Below are positions 39,484 to 49,020 of a stretch of 64,000 nt of DNA, one piece after another. Source of the DNA: Yamadazyma tenuis (lineage: Eukaryota; Ascomycota; Pichiomycetes; Serinales; Debaryomycetaceae). The number at the start of each line of letters is the position of its first letter. The first letter of the stretch is position 1. The notes under the pieces were generated by a model. It was not told the DNA's origin. It did no database searches and saw only the letters and a program-made list of their open reading frames with translations. Position numbers and translations under genes: made by a program. Location of the stretch: contig NC_089464.1 in assembly GCF_029203305.1 (NCBI RefSeq), forward strand, positions 62,001-126,000. The letters are read 5' to 3'.

Positions 39484-41151
39484 CTATGTCACAAAAACTT
39501 CAACCAACTTGCCAAAATCAAGCCCGTCGCCCGAAGCCAAGTCAAAGATGTTGAGCCCGTCCAAGTTGAACACCCCTCGCGAAAGCCCGATGATTTTGAC
39601 GTTGGTCTCAAATACACTGTTGGGTTCCAATGGGCCGATACGCACGTCGTTATCAAGCAACAACACTCCATTATTATCGAGTTTGAGCGAGTTGTAGAGC
39701 GAAAAAAGCGCCGGTTTCATGTACGCTGGCACGAGGTCCCGTTGGCGGAGCGGTTGTTGCGAGACCAGAGGGGTTGACGCCGAAATATCCTTTTGGCCCT
39801 GGAGCACGAGCGAAAGCATCATGTTTGACAGAGAGTTGTTGATGGCCTGGAGCTTCCACACCGTCACCTGGCCCAACGGAACCGTGAGATTCCCGTTGAA
39901 GGTGAGTTTAAGTCCAAACAAAGAGGGAGAAATGCCGGGATTGCACAAGTTGACGGTCATAGACGAGTTGGACGAACCTTTACGGAAAAGCACCGGGTTG
40001 GTGGCAGTCTTTTTGAAAGACAAGGTGTTGGCGGTGGACAAGGAAGAGGCCCCGGTAGTAACAAGCCTACGCTTTGCAAGCGTCTGTGGCGGTTGTGCTT
40101 GGGTCAACATGGACTTGAGTGAGTTGCTGATGGGCGGTGCGACAAGGTTGAAGTCCACCAAAGGTGACCAGGAGGTGGAGATGGTGCTACTATAGGGCGA
40201 GGCTGCTGGGCCAAGAACCTGGAGGTTGAGGGTCACGGTGACCTGGCGTGAGGTTTCGAGGGACTCGTTGTTGATGAGTTTGAAGTTTAGGTTGATGGAC
40301 TCGTCGACCGCGAAGTCGATGGGGAAATGGTAGATGCCTTCGTTGATGTTGATGATCTGGCCGGCGAAACTCAACTCGAACTCGTTGAGGCGAATGTGGA
40401 GCGACGAGTGGTGGAGGTGTGCGAGGTGGTCGGAGGTTTCGACGTTGAAGGATGCAAGGAGTTCGTTGTTTTTGCCAGCGGGTTTGGTGGACTTGAGTTT
40501 GACGACGAGGGCAGAGAGAACTGGGAGCGAGACGGTAGCGGGGGTCACCGACGCGACGGCGGTGGAGTTGTCGGTGTGGGAAATATCTGCCACCACCCGG
40601 CTGTCGAGGCTTTTTCTGGATGTGTCTGTGTCCTCAATGATTGTGCTCAGGAGAAACATGTTTGTAGATGAGAGGTTCAACTCGCGTAGGAGGTTACGGG
40701 GATGGCATGGCTCGAGGTCCGTGAGGGTGGCGATGGTGGAAGTATTGGAGGGTGGGTCATTGAACCTGATGGTGGCGCTAAGGTGGATTCGGGGCGAGTT
40801 GAGCTTCTTGTTTGGATATTTCACGGGGATGGAGAATCGGTATAGTTTGAACGGCAAGCCGTCGTGAAGGTCCAGCGCCACGAGCTCGTCTACCACTAGC
40901 GACTCCACCACGAACAGTGCCGGCGAGTAATTGGGGTCTGTGTCAAGGATATCGCCGGGAATAATGCTGACGTCTAGGAACACTTCAAAATGGGACAGGA
41001 TGGAGACGTGGAGATCGGGGTGTTGTTGGACGAGGACGTAGCCGGCGAGGTGCTCGTCGAAGAAGGCCACGTCGCGGGCGGCATAGAGCCGGTGGAGAAG
41101 CAACTCCGGGTCGGCGGTGGGCTGACTGGGGAGATGGATCAGAATGTGCAT
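39484..41151 (-). CDS. TRS65: TRAPPII subunit Trs65-like
   Basis: A 555-residue protein without enzymatic motifs. The C-terminal beta-rich part, IGPLEPNSVFETNVKIIGLS followed by GVFNLDGLNIFDLASGDG, resembles the conserved end of the fungal Trs65 family. Trs65 (Kre11) is a TRAPPII subunit that helps activate Ypt31/32 at the trans-Golgi, and its loss affects cell-wall glucan. S. cerevisiae Trs65 is 560 residues. Ser/Thr-rich low-complexity stretches lie in the middle. The ATG is directly preceded by a hexanucleotide microsatellite, so the start is a little uncertain, but the N-terminus MHILIHLPSQPTADPELLLH looks natural. Confidence 0.75.
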   Translation of the reverse strand: MHILIHLPSQPTADPELLLHRLYAARDVAFFDEHLAGYVLVQQHPDLHVSILSHFEVFLDVSIIPGDILDTDPNYSPALFVVESLVVDELVALDLHDGLPFKLYRFSIPVKYPNKKLNSPRIHLSATIRFNDPPSNTSTIATLTDLEPCHPRNLLRELNLSSTNMFLLSTIIEDTDTSRKSLDSRVVADISHTDNSTAVASVTPATVSLPVLSALVVKLKSTKPAGKNNELLASFNVETSDHLAHLHHSSLHIRLNEFELSFAGQIININEGIYHFPIDFAVDESINLNFKLINNESLETSRQVTVTLNLQVLGPAASPYSSTISTSWSPLVDFNLVAPPISNSLKSMLTQAQPPQTLAKRRLVTTGASSLSTANTLSFKKTATNPVLFRKGSSNSSMTVNLCNPGISPSLFGLKLTFNGNLTVPLGQVTVWKLQAINNSLSNMMLSLVLQGQKDISASTPLVSQQPLRQRDLVPAYMKPALFSLYNSLKLDNNGVLLLDNDVRIGPLEPNSVFETNVKIIGLSRGVFNLDGLNIFDLASGDGLDFGKLVEVFVT

Positions 41152-41188
<37 letters not shown>

Positions 41189-41225
41189 AGTGAGTGAGAA
41201 GTGAGTGAGAATGAGTGAGAGTGAC
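41152..41225 (-). repeat. Hexanucleotide microsatellite in TRS65 leader
   Basis: On the plus strand AGTGAG/GTGAGA units repeat about five times perfectly from 41152 and then continue with degenerate GTGAG units to about 41225. On the TRS65 sense strand it is a TCTCAC tract that touches the start codon. Confidence 0.9.
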
Positions 41226-41365
41226 AGTAGAGATGAGACGTGAAAAGACAATTAAGAGAAGTGAAAAGACAAGCAAGAGAAGTGATAGAGAAGAAAGGCC
41301 CCAGCTCAACACCCGTGATTCTATAATGTCTATTAATGCTTAATAAATAATTGTCTTAAATACGG

Positions 41366-42703
41366 CTAATGGGCCTCTTCCGTGAAACACTCAACCACAT
41401 CTCGTGCCAAGTGGTACAAAAAACCCAAACAGCATCCAACTGTCACCACCACCGTCGCCACTCCGTACACAGCTCCCACGGCCTTGAACGTCTCCATACC
41501 ATACATCTTCCCAAGCTCACTATTGCTAATGGCCATGGTGCCCAAGGGAAATGTCATGGCCCAGAAACCCTTATTGAACCGAATCATACCTTCAAATGGC
41601 CCACTGGTACACACATGTTCCGGGTTGGGGTTCTTGGTCAACACCTTCGTCAACACTGACGCTACCGCTATACAGGTGTTGAAGTACCCAAACGATATGA
41701 GAAAAAGCCCTGTGAGAGAGCACACCACCATCAACACGGTGGCAATGCTGGTGGCGGCCTCCAGCAACGTTTGGCCCATGTTGTGAGTGAATTCCAAACC
41801 GGCCAATTTTGCAGCCATCGCCGGCACGAGCTGGTGCAAATTGTTACCACACAAGAGGATCAGAAATGCTCCTTGACCCAAAAACCCAATGGGGATGAAC
41901 GTGGTGAACACCATCGTGGTGTTGGGGATCTTGTGCACAAGATACTTGTAGAAGATTAGTGAGAGCACAATGAACGACATGGCCATGGCGTTGGCCCAAA
42001 GCACGTAGCTCACCACCACCGTGAGTACCTGAAGATTCCGGTGCGGTAAGTCCATGGCGAAGAGCTGGCCCGCCGATGAGGTGACTGTCAATGCCACGAT
42101 CGGCAAGAGAAGGGTAGCATGGAAGTTTTCCGGGGAAAAGTGCTTCTTTGTGCTGGTTTTCACCAAAAACGTGAAGTAGAAAATCACCACCGCCGTGTAC
42201 ACGCAAAGGAATACAGACACCCACCAGAGCACAAAGATACCGATGATGAACGATGGGCCTGTCACGAAGTAGAGCATGTTCACCATCGAGTTGTATCCCA
42301 TGGCGAAACATCCCATGAACGGGGCCACCTTGGGGTCGGTGTGGAATTTGACCAAGTTCCCCCGTACGGTGGAGGCTGAAATGACCATCAAGACAGTTCC
42401 ACAAAGGAAGAAAAAGATTCCTAGGGCCCACAAAATGAGTCCCACCACCCGGAGCCAGGCGGCTGGGTATGGGAAGTGGTAGCAGATGGCGGCAGAAATA
42501 CCGGTAGCCATCACATTGACAAAGTATGCTGGTAGGAAGTTATTGACGAGTTTGTGCGATGCTTTGTGGTGGAGCCGGTTCCAGGAGGAATATGGTTTTT
42601 GTGGAGGGGAGGCATGAGAGTCGAGTTTTGTGTTTTCTGTCTCCACATCTGATTCCGTGAAGGAGTGGTGGTGTTGAGCTGGTTGTAAAGAATTTGCAGC
42701 CAT
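41366..42703 (-). CDS. SSU1: Sulfite efflux pump Ssu1-like (TDT family)
   Basis: A 445-residue membrane protein with about ten hydrophobic segments and a soluble 50-residue N-terminus. The TDT-family features are LPAYFVNVMATGISAAICYHFPYPA at the first segment, FMGCFAMGYNSMVNM, and FNKGFWAMTFPLGTMAISNSEL near the end, as in yeast Ssu1 and malate permease Mae1. Ssu1 exports sulfite from the plasma membrane. S. cerevisiae Ssu1 has 458 residues. It is divergent from a cysteine dioxygenase gene, an enzyme whose product breaks down to sulfite, which supports sulfite as the substrate. Confidence 0.9.
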   Translation of the reverse strand: MAANSLQPAQHHHSFTESDVETENTKLDSHASPPQKPYSSWNRLHHKASHKLVNNFLPAYFVNVMATGISAAICYHFPYPAAWLRVVGLILWALGIFFFLCGTVLMVISASTVRGNLVKFHTDPKVAPFMGCFAMGYNSMVNMLYFVTGPSFIIGIFVLWWVSVFLCVYTAVVIFYFTFLVKTSTKKHFSPENFHATLLLPIVALTVTSSAGQLFAMDLPHRNLQVLTVVVSYVLWANAMAMSFIVLSLIFYKYLVHKIPNTTMVFTTFIPIGFLGQGAFLILLCGNNLHQLVPAMAAKLAGLEFTHNMGQTLLEAATSIATVLMVVCSLTGLFLISFGYFNTCIAVASVLTKVLTKNPNPEHVCTSGPFEGMIRFNKGFWAMTFPLGTMAISNSELGKMYGMETFKAVGAVYGVATVVVTVGCCLGFLYHLARDVVECFTEEAH

Positions 42704-43347
42704 TGGTGTGAAATGGGTAGGTTATAAAACTGAGGCGCTGGGAACAAACTGTGGCGCTGACTATGTGTAGGGATCCGACTATTTGCAGCCAAGCGGAGGT
42801 CGGGGAGGCGGAGAAAGAGCGGTGCAGGGGAAAGCAGACTCAAATACGCCGATGGACAGTTGAATATATCTGGCCAGAATGCAGTTGGGGGGGATATGAC
42901 TCTATGTTTATAGGTGAAGGAAAAGTTTTTTAAGAAGGAAACATGACGCACTTTGAAAAAAAGCGGCCGAAAAACCCTGATAGGAGCGACGGGCATCCGC
43001 ACCATTTTTGCCTGAACCGGAAATGGATTGCGAAAGGGCACGTGTGGAGGGCCACCGCTCACCGGCCGTCGGGCGGATGGCCGCCCAATCAGCGTGGGCG
43101 GAAGTACCACAGCGGTTGTTTTGGAGGCCGCCGTGAGCAAGTTTGAGACCCCGAAGGGGGGTGGGCCTGCACACAGCCCCAAAAGCGGTGCCGCCGATCG
43201 CGTGACGGTTGAGCGGCCCCGCCCCAAATAGGTGTAGCCAGGGCGCACATGGCGGCCCCGCCTCTCAAGCTATTTAAACAGCCCGTATCCGCCCCCCGAC
43301 TGCCTCCCTTTTGTTTTCACATTCGCAAATTCACAAAAATACCCATC
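42704..43347. promoter_or_regulatory. Divergent SSU1 / cysteine dioxygenase promoter
   Basis: 644 bp, unusually GC-rich between about 43020 and 43260, with many CGG/CCG triplets suited to zinc-cluster factors. GCACGTGT (CACGTG at 43039-43044) matches Cbf1, a regulator of sulfur genes. TATTTAAA near 43271 is placed for the dioxygenase start at 43348. In C. albicans both genes respond to cysteine through Zcf2; whether these CGG motifs are Zcf2 sites is a guess. Confidence 0.5.
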
Positions 43348-44085
43348 ATGTTATCTACCCAAATTCCCGCCCAAGGACCTTTATCGTCCTCCCATAGTGC
43401 TAGGACCAGTGCCAGGGCCACTCCCACGGTGGAAGACCACGCCACCCCCCGCTCCGTCCCCGACTATGACGCCGAAGAAATTCCCGATAACAACTTTGGC
43501 CGCTTGATCCGCAGCCTCAAGGCCGCCTTAGGCCCTAACAAAGGTTTGTCTTGCAAAGACATCGATATTGAACACATCAAATGCCTCATGGAACAATACG
43601 AGGCACGTGACGACGACTGGCTCAAGTATGCGTTGCACGACCCATCCCGTCCCTACACCAGAAATGGTATCATCAACCTCAACGGTAATGCCAACCTCTT
43701 GATATTGTGCTGGTCTCCAGGAAAAGGAAGTGCCATCCACGACCATGCCAACGCTCACTGCTGCATGAAGATTCTTAAGGGAAACCTCATGGAGAGTTTG
43801 TACGACATGCCACAAACAGAGGGTCAGCCATTGGTGTGCAAGAAAGAAACCGTGTTGAAGAACCAAGAAGTTGGATACATTGCCGACGATATTGGGTTGC
43901 ACAAGATTTCGAATCCAGACCTGGAAGTGTCTGTGTCGTTGCACTTATACACGCCTCCGTACGCATCGATGTATGGGTGTAGCATGTATGAAGCTGGAAA
44001 TGGGAAGAAACACCATGTTGATATGAGTAAGTATTATAGTTGGCAGGGACAGGTGGTGAGTGTGCTGGGAGGGCTGTCGTGTTAG
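43348..44085 (+). CDS. CDG1: Cysteine dioxygenase
   Basis: A 245-residue cupin-fold enzyme converting L-cysteine and O2 to cysteine sulfinate, whose deamination yields pyruvate and sulfite. The iron ligands are in [12 protein letters not shown] (the H-X-H pair) and GLHKISNP (third His). The cross-link cysteine next to the second motif and the tyrosine in [10 protein letters not shown] are both kept. An N-terminal 50-residue Ser/Thr/Pro-rich extension precedes the domain. The frame opens earlier at an ATG at 43249, but a TATTTAAA lies inside that stretch, so the start at 43348 is favoured. C. albicans Cdg1 is the described relative; S. cerevisiae lacks it. Confidence 0.93.
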   Translation: MLSTQIPAQGPLSSSHSARTSARATPTVEDHATPRSVPDYDAEEIPDNNFGRLIRSLKAALGPNKGLSCKDIDIEHIKCLMEQYEARDDDWLKYALHDPSRPYTRNGIINLNGNANLLILCWSPGKGSAIHDHANAHCCMKILKGNLMESLYDMPQTEGQPLVCKKETVLKNQEVGYIADDIGLHKISNPDLEVSVSLHLYTPPYASMYGCSMYEAGNGKKHHVDMSKYYSWQGQVVSVLGGLSC

Positions 44086-44411
44086 ACGTCAGCGCCTGTG
44101 CTCAGTGCCGCCAGTGCCAGTGCCGTCAGTGTGCCAGCTTTAGCTTAGATAGATGAATGAGATACGATAATTATAATAGAGTCAGTTGACAGTCAACGAA
44201 TAGAAGACAAATAGTTGACAGTCAAGGAATAGGAGATAGTCGCAGTGTCAATGAATGGGAGCAGCACAAGACGGACAGTGGCACACGTTGCAATACAAAA
44301 GTACAGTTCGTCAGTTCTCCTCGCTGTATCGCAGCTTCGCGCTCGTCGCACTCAAAATCAAATCTCATTCACCACTCCAATACCTCTCCCATACCCCATC
44401 CCCTTACCTCC
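44086..44411. promoter_or_regulatory. KOG1 upstream region with repeated palindrome
   Basis: 326 bp. The palindrome TTGACAGTCAA occurs at 44186-44196 and 44215-44225, each followed by GAATAG, giving a direct repeat with a 29-bp period. A degenerate GCCAGTG/GTCAGTG repeat lies near 44105-44140. No gene is supported. Confidence 0.45.
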
Positions 44412-47400
44412 ATGCCCGACCTGCCGCTCGTCTACTACGGGCCGCGCAACCTTCAGCCGCTCAACCATGCGATGCGCCACGGCTTCGAGTTTGAGTACAA
44501 CTCCGAAACCTTCCTCACCTCCCTTGCAAACACCTTCTACATCTACTTTGATGATAAGCGTCACAACACAAATGGAAACCCGGTAACCCCCGCCATCAAG
44601 GCATCCGCCGAGTACGCAAAACACTACCAGGCCATCGCCGACTGGAAAATTATGAAGGAACGCCAAAAAACCGTCAGTGCCATGCTTATGCTATGCCTTA
44701 ACTTAGGAGTCGACCCTCCAGATATTATGAAGACATATCCTTGCGCCAAGCTCGAATCCTGGTGCGATCCAACCGCATTTTCCGACACCAAGAAAGCCAT
44801 CGAAACCATTGGCAAGAACCTCCAGTCTCAGTACGAGACCCTCACCCTCCGAACCCGGTACAAACAGCTGTTGGACCCCAGCGTCGAGGATGTCAAGCGG
44901 TTCTGTAATACTCTCCGACGCAACGCCAAAGACGAGCGTATTCTCTTCCACTACAACGGCCACGGCGTACCGCAGCCCACACTGTCGGGAGAAATTTGGG
45001 TGTTCAACAGAGGCTACACCCAGTATATTCCCATCTCCCTCTACGACCTTCAGACATGGCTTGGGGCTCCCGTCATTTTTGTCTACGACTGCAACAGCGC
45101 CGGCCACATTGTCCACAACTTCAAGAAGTTTGTCCAGAAACGTATTGATGACGATAATGAAGGAAACCACGACATTTCGTCGCCGCTGCCCACCTCATCG
45201 TACCTCGATTGCATCCAACTCGCGGCCTGTCGCTCCAACGAGTTGCTCCCCATGACGCCCGACCTCCCGGCAGACTTATTCACCTGCTGCCTCACGTGCC
45301 CCATCGATATTAGCATCAAATGGTTCATCATGCAGCTGCCGTTGAGGAAAAGCTACTACGACCAGCTCCCCCGTAACGCCGTGGGAAACGTCGTGATCCC
45401 CGGAAAGTTGACCGAACGGCGTACCCCTTTGGGCGAGTTGAACTGGATCTTCACCGCCATAACTGACACCATTGCCTGGACGTCTCTCTCACGGCCTATT
45501 TTCAAACGGCTTTTCCGTCAGGATTTGATGGTGGCAGCCCTTTTCCGGAACTTTCTTCTCGCCAAACGCATCATGCCGTTGTTGAACTGCAACCCAATCT
45601 CGGACCCTCCACTTCCCGAGACCGTACGCTTCCATACCATGTGGGAATCGTGGGATTTGGCCATCGACCAGGTTCTTTCGCAACTTATTCGCAGCCAGAC
45701 CATCCCACAGCTGGTGCTGTCTCCCGTCACCACCACCATGGCCACCACCAACTCACCCATAAACTCTACCGCTAGTCCCGGCCAGCACTCAACCTTTTTC
45801 GAACAACAACTCACGGCCTTCGAAATCTGGCTCAAGTTTTCGGCTCCCTCCACCAAAGAGCCTCCCGAACAGCTCCCCATCGTGCTCCAAGTGCTTCTTT
45901 CACAAGTCCATCGTCTTCGGGCTTTGATTCTCCTTTCAAAGTTTCTTGACTTGGGTCCATGGGCCGTCTACTTGTCCCTTTCCATTGGAATATTTCCCTA
46001 TGTACTCAAACTTCTCCAGAGTCCCGCACAAGAACTCAAGCCGGTGCTCATCTTTATCTGGGCCCGCATCATGGCCATCGACTATAAAAGCACCCAGCAG
46101 GAATTGTGCAAAGACAAAGGGTATAATTACTTTTACACAATCTTGAACGGGTCACCATCGGCCAGTGGTAGTGGTCCGCTTATCAACGACGACCACAAGG
46201 CCATGAGTGCGTTCATTCTCACGCTTTTCATCAAAGACTTCAAAAACGGCCAGCGGCTCTGTTTCTCGGTGGAACTCATTAACAATTGCTTGCGGTATAT
46301 GGCCTTGAGTGAGAATCCCCTTTTGCGGCAATGGTGTTGTTTGCTTTTGTCTCAGCTTTGGCGTAACTATCCCGATGGTAAGTGGATCATCTATAAAGAT
46401 GGCTACTTGAGCAAAATGCTCTCCATGGCTAGCGATCCTATTCCAGAAGTCAGAACTGCTATTGTTCTTGGCATGACTGCGTTCTTATCGGACGGGTCCA
46501 GGCAACAGAACCAACCCCAGCTGCAAGGCCAGCAGTTGCAACAACAACAGCATGGAGCTGCTAATGACATGCGTAGAGACGAGCTTCGCCAGCAGGACTT
46601 GCGGTTGGCCAACATCGTGTTGGGCCTTTTGGGTGACGGGTCTGCCATGGTCCGCAAGGAGATCATCTTCTTCATCAACAAGTTTGTGGCCAACTACCAC
46701 CAGTTTTTCTTGGTTGTGGCTTTCAACCAGTTAGAGGAAGAGGTGGTATTGATTGACAATTCCAACCAGTTGAATGACTTCCGCAAGAAGTCACCTGCCT
46801 ACGGACTGATCTTCAGCTCGGTGTGGAAGGCGCTTTTGATCCTTGCCGAAGATCCACATCTCGAGGTCAAACAGCTTGCAGAAACCTTGATCGATACGGT
46901 AATGTTGCAGTTGAACGAGAGTGAGTTGGGTCCGTTGGTCAGAGACATGCAGATGTACTTGTTGAGCAAGTCCAGCATCAACATTAGTGAGAGCTTCCGT
47001 CCAGCGCAGCCTATTGTCAACCGACACTTGGGAGGAGCCGGTGCCAATGGAGGTGCAAGTTTGGTTGCCAAAAGACAAATTCTGAGTGCACTGATGGTGC
47101 TGAGAAAGAATAACACTCTCACCATCAACGGAGCAAGACGAGTGGCTTCGGCCTCTCATGCCGACACATCGAGTGTCCATTCCGAATCGTCCCTTGCCGA
47201 GTCGCTCACCAATCGTCTCAAAGGACTTTCTCTTGCCAAACTTGTACTGCTGCTTCACATCAACGACGATACCGAACTCAACAACTTCACGCGGATTCTT
47301 AACTCCAGTCCCGTTAGTTCCAACTATCACGCCGAGTACCGCCCCAAGCCTCCACGGTTTACACCCAGGGATGTTTCTGCCGACGTCCATCTCTCCGAAG

Positions 47401-48608
47401 AATCGGGTTTTTTCGAGTACTCGTGTGAATATTTCCAAGAGCCACAAATGAGCAAGAGCGAGCTTGATGAACCTGGTTCCCAGGAGTATATTGAGCGTCT
47501 TTGGCGTCGGAACAGAAACGAGGCCATCATTCAAGAAACCCAGCCCCAGAAACAAATGGCCATTCGTGGTGACTGGGGTCGGTCTCCCGTGGTTCTTGAC
47601 AATAAAACGCAGCCCAAATTGATCAAGTTCACCCAATTCGAGAAGAATTTGGTTGTATGTGACGATAAAGACAACGTGACGGTATGGGACTGGGAGACTG
47701 GGAAGGTGGTCAACCGATTGAGTAACATGAACCCAGCCGGCACCAAGATCACCGATATAAAGTTCTTGAACGAAGACGATTCTCCATTGATGCTCGCAGG
47801 GTCGAGCGACGGGGTTATTAAAATCTACAAACACTTTACGTCCGACAGAACCAAGCCCGAGCTCGTAGCTCTGTGGAGAGCCCTTACTGACCTTCTTCTT
47901 ACTGCCAAAAGTACAGGGCTTATCTGTGAATGGCAACAGTCCAGAGGTTCACTTTTGGTTACGGGAGACGTCAAAATCATCAGGGTCTGGGATGCTCCTC
48001 GTGAGCTCTGCCTAGTAGATATTCCTGCCCGGTCGACCCTGGCGATCACGTCCATCACATCGGACCAGGTTGCTGGTGATATCTTTGTGGCTGGGTTCGA
48101 TGATGGTAGTCTCAGAGTCTACGACCGTCGTCTTGATCCCCGTGAGTCCATGGTCCGCACATGGACCGGTAGTTCCCATCCAAATCAACACCAACAACAA
48201 CGGTCTCGTGTTGCCAGTCCAATTCGTAATATTCATATGCAAAGAGGAGGATACAGAGAGTTGGTATCTGGAGCAGCTGATGGATCCGTTCATCTTTGGG
48301 ATATCAGGTCATCAGACCTGGTGCTTTCATTCGCCAACACCGAGAAGTCACTCCGGTGCCTCGAGGTCCACGAACATGCTCCCATCATTGCAACCGGCTC
48401 GAAGTCGGTGAACTTGTGGACTTCTTCTGGTGACTTGGTGTACAATTTGAAGAATCCGCACGAGCTGTCGACGTACTTGGGAGGTAGAACTCTGAACTAC
48501 CTTTCGGGCGTGGCCCTCCACCCACACCGGATGATGGTGGCATCAAACTACAATCAGGATGGGAACATCAATGTGTACACCTGTGTGGACATCATCCAGG
48601 AGTATTAG
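44412..48608 (+). CDS. KOG1: TORC1 subunit Kog1 (raptor)
   Basis: A 1398-residue raptor protein. The N-terminal caspase-like RNC domain (about 1-330) contains LRRNAKDERILFHYNGHGVP and IFVYDCNSAGHIV; HEAT repeats span about 380-900 and seven WD40 repeats the last 340 residues, joined by a Ser-rich linker around 880-950. Kog1 recruits substrates such as Sch9 and Atg13 to TORC1 on the vacuole. S. cerevisiae Kog1 has 1557 residues. At codon 153 (44868-44870) a CTG stands where raptor has a conserved serine (RYKQ-S-LDP), direct evidence for CUG-Ser decoding. TTI1 at the left edge encodes a factor needed for TOR stability. Confidence 0.98.
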   Translation: MPDLPLVYYGPRNLQPLNHAMRHGFEFEYNSETFLTSLANTFYIYFDDKRHNTNGNPVTPAIKASAEYAKHYQAIADWKIMKERQKTVSAMLMLCLNLGVDPPDIMKTYPCAKLESWCDPTAFSDTKKAIETIGKNLQSQYETLTLRTRYKQLLDPSVEDVKRFCNTLRRNAKDERILFHYNGHGVPQPTLSGEIWVFNRGYTQYIPISLYDLQTWLGAPVIFVYDCNSAGHIVHNFKKFVQKRIDDDNEGNHDISSPLPTSSYLDCIQLAACRSNELLPMTPDLPADLFTCCLTCPIDISIKWFIMQLPLRKSYYDQLPRNAVGNVVIPGKLTERRTPLGELNWIFTAITDTIAWTSLSRPIFKRLFRQDLMVAALFRNFLLAKRIMPLLNCNPISDPPLPETVRFHTMWESWDLAIDQVLSQLIRSQTIPQLVLSPVTTTMATTNSPINSTASPGQHSTFFEQQLTAFEIWLKFSAPSTKEPPEQLPIVLQVLLSQVHRLRALILLSKFLDLGPWAVYLSLSIGIFPYVLKLLQSPAQELKPVLIFIWARIMAIDYKSTQQELCKDKGYNYFYTILNGSPSASGSGPLINDDHKAMSAFILTLFIKDFKNGQRLCFSVELINNCLRYMALSENPLLRQWCCLLLSQLWRNYPDGKWIIYKDGYLSKMLSMASDPIPEVRTAIVLGMTAFLSDGSRQQNQPQLQGQQLQQQQHGAANDMRRDELRQQDLRLANIVLGLLGDGSAMVRKEIIFFINKFVANYHQFFLVVAFNQLEEEVVLIDNSNQLNDFRKKSPAYGLIFSSVWKALLILAEDPHLEVKQLAETLIDTVMLQLNESELGPLVRDMQMYLLSKSSINISESFRPAQPIVNRHLGGAGANGGASLVAKRQILSALMVLRKNNTLTINGARRVASASHADTSSVHSESSLAESLTNRLKGLSLAKLVLLLHINDDTELNNFTRILNSSPVSSNYHAEYRPKPPRFTPRDVSADVHLSEESGFFEYSCEYFQEPQMSKSELDEPGSQEYIERLWRRNRNEAIIQETQPQKQMAIRGDWGRSPVVLDNKTQPKLIKFTQFEKNLVVCDDKDNVTVWDWETGKVVNRLSNMNPAGTKITDIKFLNEDDSPLMLAGSSDGVIKIYKHFTSDRTKPELVALWRALTDLLLTAKSTGLICEWQQSRGSLLVTGDVKIIRVWDAPRELCLVDIPARSTLAITSITSDQVAGDIFVAGFDDGSLRVYDRRLDPRESMVRTWTGSSHPNQHQQQRSRVASPIRNIHMQRGGYRELVSGAADGSVHLWDIRSSDLVLSFANTEKSLRCLEVHEHAPIIATGSKSVNLWTSSGDLVYNLKNPHELSTYLGGRTLNYLSGVALHPHRMMVASNYNQDGNINVYTCVDIIQEY

Positions 48609-49020
48609 AAGCACCCATTCTGTGATCTATGTATTCTATGTCAACTTGCTCGACCGAACCATACACGTAGAAGTCTGTTGTAGTCTGATATAGTCTGATA
48701 TAGTCTGTTCCAGTCAGTTCTCATCTGTCCCTCTGTGTACCCCACGATACACCGAGAGCCAAATGTCGCGCATGTCGCGCACAAAAAAGACCAGCCCATC
48801 CCTAAAACCAGTTCAACCTCCACCAAAAGACCCTAGACTCCCATCGGAGTTCTTCCCCATACACCGGCTATTCTCTTCATACTCCAAAACCCCCCACCGT
48901 CTTCCCACAGACATATCGCTCCACCGCACTCCGTCTTCGGAGTATCACCACATGACTTTTTCGCACTCTCGTTTTCGCACCTACTTCATCTTACCAACAG
49001 TCTCCTCCATTAACCATACG
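48609..49020. other. KOG1-MTM1 intergenic region with 10-bp tandem repeat
   Basis: About 410 bp. Five consecutive 10-bp units (consensus TAGTCTGATA) occupy 48671-48720. The region from 48763 on is open in the MTM1 frame with earlier ATGs, so part of it could code for an N-terminal extension. Confidence 0.5.
48671..48720 (+). repeat. 10-bp tandem repeat, five units
   Basis: Two identical TAGTCTGATA units are flanked by three diverged copies (AAGTCTGTTG, TAGTCTGTTC, CAGTCAGTTC). It lies about 60 bp past the KOG1 stop. Confidence 0.75.
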
